A DNA stretch of 64,000 nt, from contig NC_056755.1 in the NCBI RefSeq assembly GCF_018687715.1, positions 33,991,001 through 34,055,000 on the forward strand, in the 5' to 3' direction. A program made the position numbers and the translations under genes. Of the stretch, positions 55,230 to 64,000 are shown in pieces (positions within the stretch are counted from its first letter, which is position 1; each line of letters begins with the position of its first letter). Under the pieces are notes generated by a model. It was not told where the DNA came from. It worked only from the letters and a program-made list of their open reading frames with translations, and did not search any database. Source of the stretch: Carya illinoinensis (taxonomy: Eukaryota > Streptophyta > Magnoliopsida > Fagales > Juglandaceae).

Positions 55230-58218
55230 TTTATGTTAATTCAAGTTTCAAAGCAAGTTCATGCTAAGCCAAGTTTCAGATCAAGTTCATGTGAAGTCAA
55301 GTTCAGTTCATGTTTCAATTTAAGTTATGTCAATTATGCTATGTTGTACGCCAAGTTATGCTTTAATTACTTATGAATTTGATTATGCATTTATGCTTTT
55401 ACTGTCATCCATGCATTATTAGCTTGTGTGGAAGTTTTTTGTTAACTTACTAAGATTTATAATCAAATCTCACTTTGGTAGTCCCAACTACCATTCCCCC
55501 CAAATGGTAGATCTTGTTACAAGACCTGAAGGAGAATCATGAGCTGATCAACTAGACACAGTTGACTAAGCGACGGTGCGACATAAATGTTAATATAGTA
55601 ATTAACGTAAATTACTACTTGTATGATTGAGTTGCATCTCTAGTACTTTTTGGATCATAACCATTTTGGACTAGTGTTGTGATCTTAGTTGTTCAATGGA
55701 TTTTTATGTATGAAGTATGTTTTAAGCATTTGGGATATTTTCAATTTGGTGCATAGTATTGCTAAAAAAAAAATTTATCCGCTGCGATTATTGCATATTG
55801 TTAGATGCATGTTAGGAATATTGCATCTTATATGTCATGAACGGGGGCAGTTAACCTTGTGTTGCATGTCTCGACGCTTCAAATGTCCATCCAATCCCAA
55901 ACGGAATTTGGGGGCGTCACAGCCTCAGCTTTTCAGCTGTGCATGAAGGCTAATGGTGACATGAGAGGGGCTAAGATTGGAAGGGTGAGGTCGCCAGTTG
56001 GAGGGGAAGAGATTGGGCTTGGTGGTGTCACTCACAGACAACACACAGCGGCACTCTGGGCGGACAACAAATCTGATGGGAGAAGGGGAGGGGAAAGAAG
56101 CAGAGGAAAATAAGGATAAAAATAAAAGAGAACAAGGAAAAGAAAAAGAGGGAAAAAGTAAAAAGGAAAAATAAAAGATGAGGGAAAGAAATGAGGTCCA
56201 GTCCTCACAACTTGGATCATAAAATTGATCCAATGAAAATAATTTCAAAATAGTAAGTTGAATAAAAATAATTTAAACGTAGCGACTAGCTAAAATAAAT
56301 TAATAATAAAAAGATCACAATACAATAAATTTTAATGCCTAAAAATAAACTAATTTAAATTAAAGAGCAATTTAAATACAAACAATAATTAATATTAAGA
56401 AAGGACATAAAAATAAATTTCACAACTTAAAATCATAAAAATAAACTAATGAGGAATACGCTAAATTTAAAACAAGAGAACTAGTTTTTCAATTAAATAA
56501 AATAATCCTTGAATTAAAATATACTAAAATATGGGGTATCACGACATTCACCTCTAACTTTTGAATCTTCCAACAACACTTCATCCACTACCAGTGACTT
56601 CTCCTGCTCTGATAGTGAGAGCCTCTAACACGTACATGTCTTCAATGTTGTCTTCCATTAGGGAAGAAACATCAAGAAAATAAACAAAGGAATAGAACCT
56701 ATACTACAACAGGGAGGAGAACCTCGATAAGGGCAAAGCTCTTGAGAGGGCTAATTAGTCTAATTTGATGTTGGTTTTTAATTGGATAGATTTAGTACAT
56801 TTAATGTGTTGACTATGATAAATTATACGGAATGATGAGTTGGGTTGACTAGAGAAGCTTGTATTGAATGTGCGGTATGTTATGAAGCTTGAAAAGCTTT
56901 GTGAATGTGTGGTGCAGGTGTACAAATTGTATGAGTAGATTTCATGTATTGGATGTGTTGGTTTGGATTGCAAGGTGTGGATAGTATGCTTTTGGATAGA
57001 TTTATATTATGTGTTGTTTCGGAGTTTTGTCATGCTATTTATGAAGCCAATGGACTGTGTAGTGAGCTTAAATTGATTTAAAGGGAGGGTTGGATAGAAA
57101 TGTACTTATTACATATGCTATATATGAGTGAAGCTTGTAAAAACTAATGAGTGCTTTAAATGAATTGTATGTTGATCTTATGTGATAAAGAGGGTAGGGT
57201 ATATGTGTAATTTGATTGATTACACGTATTGGATAGCTTATAGCCTTGAATGTATCATGTAGGGATAGGACTTGAAAGAACAAGTGGATACTTAAATGAA
57301 TTGTATGTTGATCTTAGGTGATAAAGGAGCATGGTACAAGTCTGTGTTGGTAGATACACTTATTTTGGATTGTGTTATATGTGGGTATGAGAGGAAGTAA
57401 ATGGGAACTTGAGTTGATGTTGGATTGTGTATGTATGGAGGAAGAGTATTGTTTGAGGAATTGTATCATATTGTAGTTTGGATTTCATGGTGAAATGGGA
57501 TTAAGTTGTAGGTTTGTTGAGTAATGCTTTGGAGATTAAGAGAAGCATAGGAGCTCACTTTATTAGTTAAAAATGAAGTTAGGATTTTAAGTTCATAGTT
57601 TAAACTTAGAATTTGTAAAAATAGTTATGCTTTAAGGATTGAATGATGACTTGTACGAGTGAAATGAAATGGCTATTATGAATACCTACAGGTGTAAGTT
57701 TGTACAACTAGGAAGGTCATGAAGTAGCACATGAATAAATAGTTAATGAAGATTATTTGGACAACTAGTCTAAGTGGAGAAAGTTTAAGGAAAGAACCAA
57801 TTGGAGGTTAAGGCTATGTGGAAGAGAATCATTGAGTTACGAGTAGTTTTATTATGCAAGTTCTAAGTTTAATGTTCTTATGTAAATGGAACAGAAATGA
57901 CATTAAAGTTATGTATGCATGTAAGTTGTCATTTGACACGCACATGAATGGACTAAAAAATAGTATGGAGTCGAGGTAATTATTATTTTCATACTTTTTT
58001 CTATAGTTTTTTGAGTTTTATGAAAATGAAAATGAAATTTTTTTTCTTTAGAAATCTGAAATGTTCTCTTTGTGCAATGAAAGAAAAGGAAAATATTTTC
58101 CTAGAAATGAAATGATGTTTTATGAAAGTCTACTAAGGTACTAATGTTTAAAAGTATATGTATATAATGTTCTTCTTTGGTAGCCCTTTTTTATGCATTC
58201 CAAAACTAGTTATATGTA

Positions 58219-58881
58219 GAGGTGTAATCAATCTATTTCGATCTGATTTTGGACATATTTAATAACCGAACCGATATAATCCAAGTTTGAGATTTGAAGA
58301 ACCGATACCGCACTGGTTACACTCCTAAATCGGTATTTTTAATTTTACCAGTTCTAATCCAGTTTTCCAATATATTATATAGTATATATAATATAGTACT
58401 ATATTATAGTATATAATAATAAAGTGATAATATATTATAGTACATTATAATTGTATTATAGACTATAGTGATATATTATAATATTTAATATATGGATATA
58501 TTATAGTATATTATAATATATAGTGATATAGTATTAGTATAACTATTGATACAATAGACTACAATGATATAGGATTTTAAAATTTAATATTATATTAATT
58601 AATAATTTATCATATAATACATAATTATTTTACATATAATTAGATATCTTATATATAATATAAAAAATCATATAAAAACTATTTTATACAATATAAAAAA
58701 TTAAAATATATATACGATTCAGTCGAGTGTTAGAAAAATGAAAACTGGAACCGAACCGATTTTGTCTAGTTTTGAGAAACATGAAACTGATACTAGACCA
58801 AACCAAAGCTTATACTGGACCCAATCCACTGGTTTGGTCTGGTTAACGCTTAGTCTAGTTTACCAGCTTTCTTTCACCCCC
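58219..58881. mobile_element. MITE with AT-rich core
   Basis: The ends GAGGTGTAATC and (opposite strand) GGGGGTGAAAG form a short imperfect inverted repeat. Flanks TATATGTA (58211-58218) and, at right, TGTATGTA agree at seven of eight bases; the match extends to 10 of 11 (AGTTATATGTA / AGTTGTATGTA). Size is 663 bp with 'ACCGAACCGAT'-type subterminal motifs and a TATA-rich middle. Probably hAT-related, judging by the ends. Confidence 0.55.
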
Positions 58882-59767
58882 AGTTGTATGTAGGTGAAAG
58901 GATGTTAGATGTAGTACTTATGGTCTTTATGTTCCAAAAAATGAAATGATGTTGTTTGTTCTTAAATTATGCTTTATGAAATGAAATGGACTAGTGAATG
59001 AAATGAATGAAAAGGAAATGATTGAAAGGAAAGAAAAGGAATCAATGCTTTAATGTATGAAATTATATAATAGCCGTGACTGAATGAATGATGGTATCAA
59101 AGGAGGTGCAAATTGCAATATCGGATAACTAGTATTGGTAGTGCACCTGATGCTATCCTCTGACTGAGGGATTCCCAACCCACAACCACTGGAGGAATCG
59201 GGCCCAAAAGACTGCTGACCCCAATGCACGGGGCATAACGGTGTGTACCGGCCAGAGAAAAAGTGGTAAGAGTAATTAGATGTATGAAACATTTTAGTTC
59301 TTTATGAAGGAATGTACAAGATGATAAATGTTTTACGAGGAATGAAAATAGTTTTAAAGAAAAACCCCACTTTGTAATTTTTTAAAGAAATAAAATATTT
59401 GATGTAAATTATCTAGATGAATAATAAATGCATGAATGAAAACCTATGATAGTATATTTTTACGTGTGCCCCGCCTAGGAATGAAATGAGAATGAAGCAT
59501 TAAGACAAACACGGCCTAAGGAAAAGTTGACAAAAGCCTGGCAACTTTTAAGAAATGTATGAAATCACATTTTATAAAAGGATTTTGTAATTCGATTAAA
59601 TGAATTATGTTGCACACTTTATTTTAATTTACAAAGCAAGTCTCAAATTTTAACTATAAATCCTTTTTATCATGGGAAGAAAATGAAAAGTTTTAAAAAA
59701 TTCAGTAATTCTGATCTCGTTTTTTAAAACTATTTTTCAAAGTCCCACCATAAGGATGGATGTTACA

Positions 59768-60001
59768 AAAATATTAAAAAAATTACAAAATGTATGAAGA
59801 ACTGGAGGCATAAAATGTTGTAACATCATCTTCTACATCTTTTGAAGCCTTTCTTTGCGCTAAATTTGTAATCACATCTCCATGGTGGATCTTCAAATTT
59901 TATCTATTTATTTTGTTGACAAGACTTCTACAATAAGTAGCAAAATTAAATTGACAATATAATAGATAGGAAAATGGAATGGAATTAATATAATAAAATA
60001 T
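59768..60001. other. AT-rich DNA, nothing recognised
   Basis: No gene or repeat structure is evident. Confidence 0.4.
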
Positions 60002-60109
60002 AGGTGTGTAACTAGTCTAGTTCGATCTAGTTTTAGGCATATTTTATAATCGGACCGATATATATCAGTTTTGAGACTTAAAGAACTTATATTAGACCGA
60101 TTCACCCCT
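60002..60109. mobile_element. Short deleted copy of the same MITE family
   Basis: AGGTGTGTAACTAGTCTAG...TTCACCCCT over 108 bp matches the left end of the MITE at 58219 (TTCGATCTRRTTTT, ACCGATATA) and ends in the typical CACCCCT. The TA-rich core is missing. Confidence 0.5.
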
Positions 60110-60111
60110 GA

Positions 60112-61185
60112 TGTGACGCCCCCAACTCCCACGTATGGACACGTGGAAATCGAGATAATGACAATACGGGTCATGCATCCCATTGCTAAGTGCTAATTGT
60201 GTGTACATGCAACACGTGTATAACAAAACTAACATAGCGGTTCATAAAAAGTCATTCAACTAATTACTAGAATCTTAAATACAGATTTAAAATCCATCTC
60301 GCTTAAACACAAGCGTACGAAAAATATTACAAATAACCAGTAAAAATATAATACAAACCAAAAGTAATAATCAAAAGCAAGAAATTAATCACAACCCACG
60401 AGTGATTCCTGATCACTCCTCAAGCGGAGCCGCATCCTCAAGCTCAAGCCTCTTCGTCATCTACATCAAAATCTGCGGTACCATCTTTGGTACCACAGAT
60501 AAGTACTTATCCAAACACCTACAAGATAAAAATACATTAAATTCAACAATATGCATGAACAGAATGCCATATGCATGAGATCAAAAAATGATCTTTTTCC
60601 AAAAATAAACATTTTTCCAACACACGCTAAAAAATTTCATTTCTGGCCCAACATTTCCATTAAAAATATTTCCACGTCATTATCCCATATAATGACCCAC
60701 AATATTACCATTAAAATATTTACTCGCCATTATCACAGGATAATGGCCCAAAATAAGAAATCCATCATTTTTCTAGAAAATGATCCACGAAAATCCACTT
60801 ATAAATTCTTGCAATGTTCCCAGAAAATGGCCCACAAATATCATTTAACCAAAACTCATCATTTTCTCAGAAAATGACCCATATCTAATATCAAAGCTAG
60901 TTTCCAATTTATTGTATGCACCATGATCTCCCCTAGGGATCATCTGCACACTTTGGCATCTATGTCACACCGCAGGTAATGACTACACATGTGACATCTA
61001 CACCAGCGATACCCAGTTCCGCGCCCAGTTCGTACCATGACTAGGCATCCTTTAGTCCCCGCCAGCCGAGGAACCACAGAGTCGGCCGATAGCATTACCG
61101 TATCATTCGATCAGATTGTCACCCACCAACAACCCAGGGGATGTCACTCAGTATTTTTCGCTCCCGAATGACCAGAGGAGCTCTG
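60112..61185 (-). repeat. Truncated minus-strand T-family LTR
   Basis: Starting from TGTGACGCCCCC (LTR end on the minus strand), it shows the T-family order: acidic-codon block, palindrome cluster (60660-60890), and the CACCATGATCTCCCCTAGGG and GAGGAGCTCTG landmarks. It breaks off at about 61185. The remaining half of the LTR is missing. Confidence 0.75.
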
Positions 61186-61241
61186 ACTCAGTCTCAAATG
61201 TGCTTCCAAGCGTAAAAGTGTCAAGTTGTATCAAGGATAAG

Positions 61242-62385
61242 TGTGATGACCCGCTTTTGCGTGTATTTTCACTGAATGATTGTTTTTATTTTAATTAATA
61301 TTAGTTTATTTATTTTAATTTATTGCGTTTTAAAATTGGTTTTTAATTTATTTGATGTTGTGTTTTATTTATTTTAGTCGTTTTACGGTTTTTAATCTCG
61401 TTTCGGCGGATTTGTTTTGTTTTCCCGGAGTGAGGATTGGACCTCATCTCTTTCCTACATCTCTTTTTTTTCCCTTTTTTCCTTTTTCCTTTTTCTCTTT
61501 TCTTTTTCTTCTTTCTTTTTCTTTTTCTTTTTCTTTTTCTTTTTCTTTTTTTTTCTTTCTTTTCTTTTCCTTCTTCTTCCTTCCTCCCGCATCGACCCCG
61601 TCTCTCTCTCTCTCCTCTCCCACGCCATTGCAGCTCAATCCCTCGACTCATCGCCGTCCGGCTGCCGTGCGGCACACCGCCCCCACCGGTCAAACCCCCT
61701 CCCTCCGGCGCACCTCCCCACCAAATCCCAGCCCCATCCGGCCAGCCGTTTGGCCGGAAAACGCCATCAAAGCCCCTACGGTTTTTGCCCCAATCCGCCG
61801 CCGTCGCTCCACCTCCGGCCACCATTTCTTCACCACTTCATCACCGGTCCCTTGCCATCCTAACCCACCCATTTTTGGCCTCCAATAGTCACCGGAACAG
61901 CTCCCACGAGCTAGCTTTCGATTTTGCAAAATCCGGCCATCAACCTCCATTTCCGCCGCCACCCACGGCCAACCACCACTTCCAATAGCTTCATAATCAT
62001 CCCTAGACCATTCCCTATCAATCCCAAGCCCTGGTTTGTCCCCGTTCAAAAGTGGGTATTTTACAACCTACGGCCACAGTGAATTTTCACTGTTACGTTG
62101 CTTTTTCTCCGCCATTTGCAACGCCGCAAGCTTTCTAAAAATACCATATAGCGCTGTAAGTATTTTCCAAACCCTATTTTCATATTTAAATATATATTGC
62201 TCGTTCAATAATTTTATCTGCTGGTTGGTTGATTCCGGATTGAGTCCGAGGAGTTCGGGGGTCGGATGGGTTGTGGACGAAGTGTTTGGTTTTGTTGATT
62301 TATGTTGGTTGGTTATTTTTGTGCATTGATATAGCATTTACATGGTGCATGCACGTGTGTTTTTGTTTAATTGTGAAAAGCCTCT
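61242..62385 (+). repeat. T-family LTR, 5' half, interrupted by Athila-like element B
   Basis: TGTGATGACCCGCTTTTGCG opens the LTR at 61242 (left flank ATAAG). It follows the T1 LTR closely, with pyrimidine tract 61450-61620, up to GTGAAAAGCCT at about 62383, where element B begins. The rest of the LTR should lie beyond the window. Confidence 0.85.
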
Positions 62386-62424
62386 TGATGACTTGCAAAA
62401 ATTTCATATTGCAGATTTTACAAG

Positions 62425-62660
62425 TTCGCTCGAGCGAAGGCTTTTGGCCGCTCGAGCGAATTCAAGCAGATTCAAACGCTCGACTGCCGCTCGATAAGGA
62501 GCTCGAGTGGGTTGCTGAAAAACAAAGATCGCTCGAGCGGAGACATTGGCCGCTCGAGCGAAATTAGGCAGAGTCGAACGCTCGACGTGCGCTCGATAGG
62601 ATGCTCGAGCGAAATCAGACAGAGTCGAACGCTCGATGTGCGCTCGACACCCCGCTCGAA
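62425..62660 (+). repeat. CGCTCGAGCG palindromic array in element B LTR
   Basis: Same repeat type as 3430-3715, with GCTCGAGCGAAATTAGGCAG-like units, ending about 45 bp before a TATAAAA box. Confidence 0.85.
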
Positions 62661-62706
62661 AGAACATCGTATTTTTACAGATTTTAGGTTTTCCGCCGTG
62701 ACACCA

Positions 62707-62713
62707 TATAAAA
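62707..62713 (+). promoter_or_regulatory. TATA box of element B LTR promoter
   Basis: TATAAAA at the same place relative to the array as in element A. Confidence 0.6.
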
Positions 62714-63698
62714 GCAATTTTTCACTCTAGGGTCGGGAGTTTTTGACTGGAGAACACTTCTTGGGAGAGAAAAACATAGCTAGAGGGATTCAAATCATCT
62801 ATTTTTGGAGAGGGAATTCCAATTATTGCACGTACGTTGGAATCATACACGAGCACAGACGAGAGAAAAGCGTTGAATCGTTCCCTTGAGCTTTTGACGA
62901 TGAGTTGAGGCTGCAAGGAGGATTTTTCAGTGTTTATTTTCTTCCCATCTTCTCAGAACAATTATGGTGAATTCGGTTATGTTGAATTCCATTTCTAGCA
63001 TGAGCTAAATTTTCTTCATTCTAGGAAAACGATGTAACCTATTTCTGAACTATGCTTGATTGTCTATGCTAATTTAATGCAATTCTCTCTTTGTTTATCT
63101 GATTTATTCTGAATTTATTGCTTCTAATTAACTGGCCCTTGATTAGATGATAAGTAATCTTGTGATTTGCTATCGAAAGAGGGAATCATAGGGTAGATCT
63201 TGGATATTTCAGCATAGGTAAGTATAGAGATCGAAAGACTTGTATGAACCTATGTAGTAATTAAATCATTGGTCTTATTGCATTCTTGATTATTGAATTT
63301 GCATATTCTTGTGTGAATTGATAACCAAGAGTCAATTCCAAAAGAGGCTTTTGGATGAATTAGAGATTTGCTAATAGACAAAAGAGATTTAAATTAAATT
63401 AGCTGGATGAGAAAAGCATAGTGAAGAAATAGGTGAAATCGATTTCCTAGAAGTTTTCTTCCCATTAATTTGATCTTCGAACGTCAGTGTTATTTCCTTT
63501 GCACATTTTTCTTTGAGTTGATCTAGTTTAGATTGCAACTACAAAAATCTTAGTGATTCCTCTAGATAAAATCAAGTTTAGTATAATTTTGGTATTTGGC
63601 AAACGTAAGGTACTAATCCCTGAGGACGATACTCTTCTTATTACTTTACTATAAAACTACGATACTGTGCACTTGCAGTTTTGCACCGGTCAAGTTTT

Positions 63699-63716
63699 TG
63701 GCTCCGTTGCCGGGGA
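63699..63716 (+). promoter_or_regulatory. Primer binding site of element B (tRNA-Asp type)
   Basis: TGGCTCCGTTGCCGGGGA matches the Athila-type primer site TGGCGCCGTTGCCGGGGA, complementary to the 3' end of a tRNA-Asp, with one mismatch. Confidence 0.8.
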
Positions 63717-63819
63717 TTGGTTTATTCTTATTCTTTTTGTCAATATCGATACAAAGTAATCTTGGTTTTAATTTAGAATTTTGTTTTAATTTGTTCTACA
63801 GGTGTGTTTCTGACATTGG

Positions 63820-64000
63820 ATGAGCCGTGCTAGATCTCATGATATTATTCCTGTTGATCCGAAGATTGAAAGAACTCTTAGATCACTAAGAAGAAATAAG
63901 ATACTAGCCATGGCTGAAGAAGATCGTGAGGTACTACCACGCACCTTGAAGGACTATGTATGGCCAGTTGTGAATGGAAATTACTCGAGCATAATGCATC
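63820..64000 (+). CDS. Start of gag of element B (runs off the window)
   Basis: ATG 63820 opens a frame (MSRARSHDIIPVDPKIERT, then MAEEDREV, RTLKDYVWP) that stays open to the window end. DPxIERT followed by MAE and RTLKxY is the usual opening of Athila gag. GTTCTACAG|GTGTG just upstream could be a splice acceptor. About 60 codons are visible, so I cannot tell whether the whole gene is intact. Confidence 0.7.
   Translation, partial: MSRARSHDIIPVDPKIERTLRSLRRNKILAMAEEDREVLPRTLKDYVWPVVNGNYSSIMH

Larger units (their letters stand above)
50201..55921 (+). mobile_element. Solo LTR of a second family, interrupted by a T-family solo LTR
   Basis: The pieces are 50201-52397 and 54733-55921. It starts CGTAACAGCCCG (first T changed to C) and ends GGGGGCGTCACA at 55921; about 3.4 kb. 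Flanks GCCTC (50196-50200) and GCCTC (55922-55926) are a perfect duplication. Inside are a 40-bp tandem repeat (50487-50655) and a hairpin tandem array (54913-55229). No coding sequence is visible. Confidence 0.85.
48497..56543 (-). mobile_element. T-family solo LTR in the LINE, interrupted by another solo LTR
   Basis: The pieces are 48497-50200 and 55927-56543. On the minus strand it starts CGTGATACCCC at 56543 and ends ...GGGCGTCACA at 48497; total about 2.3 kb. Flanks GCATT (48492-48496) and ACATT (56544-56548) match at four of five bases. It contains the palindrome cluster (49010-49200), the GC-rich block and the purine version of the pyrimidine tract (56090-56170). Confidence 0.82.
47937..56765 (-). 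mobile_element. Minus-strand LINE, interrupted by nested LTRs
   Basis: The 3' end is at left: a T-run on the plus strand (47937-47951; poly(A) on the minus strand) next to GAAAGTTTTCCTCTAAAAAC. The RNase H end reads GLQLCIPLGLQALSIETESL and later INMEGNQAVHILARFA (48496 down to about 48020), with a stop in between. The other piece (56544-56765) may be the 5' leader and ORF1 start (RLSLSEQEKSLVVDEV), so the LINE itself is internally deleted. TGATGTTGG at 47928-47936 and 56766-56774 is its target duplication. Confidence 0.65.
45843..59767 (+). repeat. Old LTR-like sequence F (host of the nest), in two pieces
   Basis: The pieces are 45843-47936 and 56766 to about 59767. The start TGTAAACAATCCGTTAGAAATTC resembles the start of the solo LTR at 50201 (CGTAACAGCCCGCTAGAAATTC), and homology continues in blocks to about 47290 (ACCAAGCTAATGGATAG). 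Beyond that the two differ. The block at about 59090-59250 resembles part of the element C LTR. The right end ATGTTACA (59767) is a guess: the flanks CCGTA and AAAAT do not match. Treat this as a degenerate long LTR or several LTR fragments. No gene is visible in it. Confidence 0.4.
62386..63692 (+). repeat. 5' LTR of element B
   Basis: 1307 bp from TGATGACTTGC to CACCGGTCA, just before the primer site. It is shorter at the left than the A LTR and has no clear match to A's first roughly 190 bp, so the start was set by the break in the T-family LTR. Confidence 0.7.
62386..64000 (+). mobile_element. Athila-like Ty3/gypsy element B, 5' end
   Basis: The 5' LTR (62386-63692), a tRNA-Asp-type primer site and the start of gag are present; the element runs off the window. 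It is related to element A at the window start (same orientation, same LTR array) but clearly diverged. The first bases after the T-family LTR break (CCTCT) should be one copy of its target duplication. Confidence 0.82.

Noticed and set aside
59761..59772. Right end of LTR-like sequence F with target duplication
   Set aside because: TGTTACA looks like an LTR end, but the flanks CCGTA and AAAAT do not match.

Overview
This window is nuclear DNA of a flowering plant, most likely a eudicot. It is dominated by nested transposable elements, mainly Ty3/gypsy LTR retrotransposons with long LTRs, plus LINEs, CACTA and hAT DNA transposons and MITEs. The only host-gene sequence I recognise is a decayed sieve element occlusion (SEO/SEOR) gene on the minus strand, in pieces at 35517-35883 and 43184-45026. 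There are no bacterial, organellar, rRNA or tRNA genes, and no CRISPR array.

Layout. 1-4601: 3' half of an Athila-like element (my label A; plus strand; end of RT, RNase H, integrase, PPT, 3' LTR), inserted into element C. 4602-11889: element C, a minus-strand chromovirus-like Ty3 element with decayed gag-pol and its 5' LTR, carrying a solo LTR at 5138-7216. 11892-20604 and 21782-29476: two related chromoviruses of one family (T1 and T2; 'T family', LTRs of about 2.1-2.3 kb running from TGTGATGACCCGC to GGGGGCGTCACA). Both have chromodomain-type pol and both are dead. Their gag-protease region contains what looks like a 96-nt spliceosomal intron. 29570-30130: relic of a CACTA TNP2 transposase. 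About 30340-31655: LINE 3' end with poly(A). 32162-34958: non-autonomous hAT element with terminal inverted repeats and an 8-bp target duplication.

36077-42744: a structurally complete CACTA transposon (TIR CACTACAACAAAAA, 3-bp duplication CAA) lying inside the SEO pseudogene. It has two outward-facing genes. The minus-strand gene is an accessory ORF of about 402 aa. The plus-strand gene appears to be a fusion of the N-terminus of a TNP2-type transposase with a Transposase_24 (TNPA-like) C-terminus; the catalytic middle is missing. About twenty exact copies of the 10-bp palindrome CGTTCGAACG lie near both ends and around both presumed promoters, including a 64-bp tandem array. This is the most unusual system in the window: an element that has lost its cutting enzyme but keeps termini, candidate binding-site arrays and a candidate binding protein.

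45441-59767: a five-level nest that can be resolved by target duplications. A minus-strand T-family solo LTR (52398-54727, ACATG/ACATG) lies in a plus-strand solo LTR of another family (50201-55921, GCCTC/GCCTC). That lies in a second minus-strand T-family solo LTR (48497-56543, GCATT/ACATT), which lies in a minus-strand LINE (47937-56765, TGATGTTGG), which lies in old LTR-like sequence. 58219-61241: two MITEs and a truncated T-family LTR. 61242-62385: part of another T-family LTR, interrupted at 62386 by a second Athila-like element (B) whose 5' LTR, tRNA-Asp-type primer site and gag start run off the window end.

Overall the window records serial insertion, LTR-LTR recombination to solo LTRs, internal deletion, and stop codons made mainly by C-to-T/G-to-A transitions. 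Coordinates of LTR ends and splice sites were read by eye from TG...CA ends, duplications and consensus signals.
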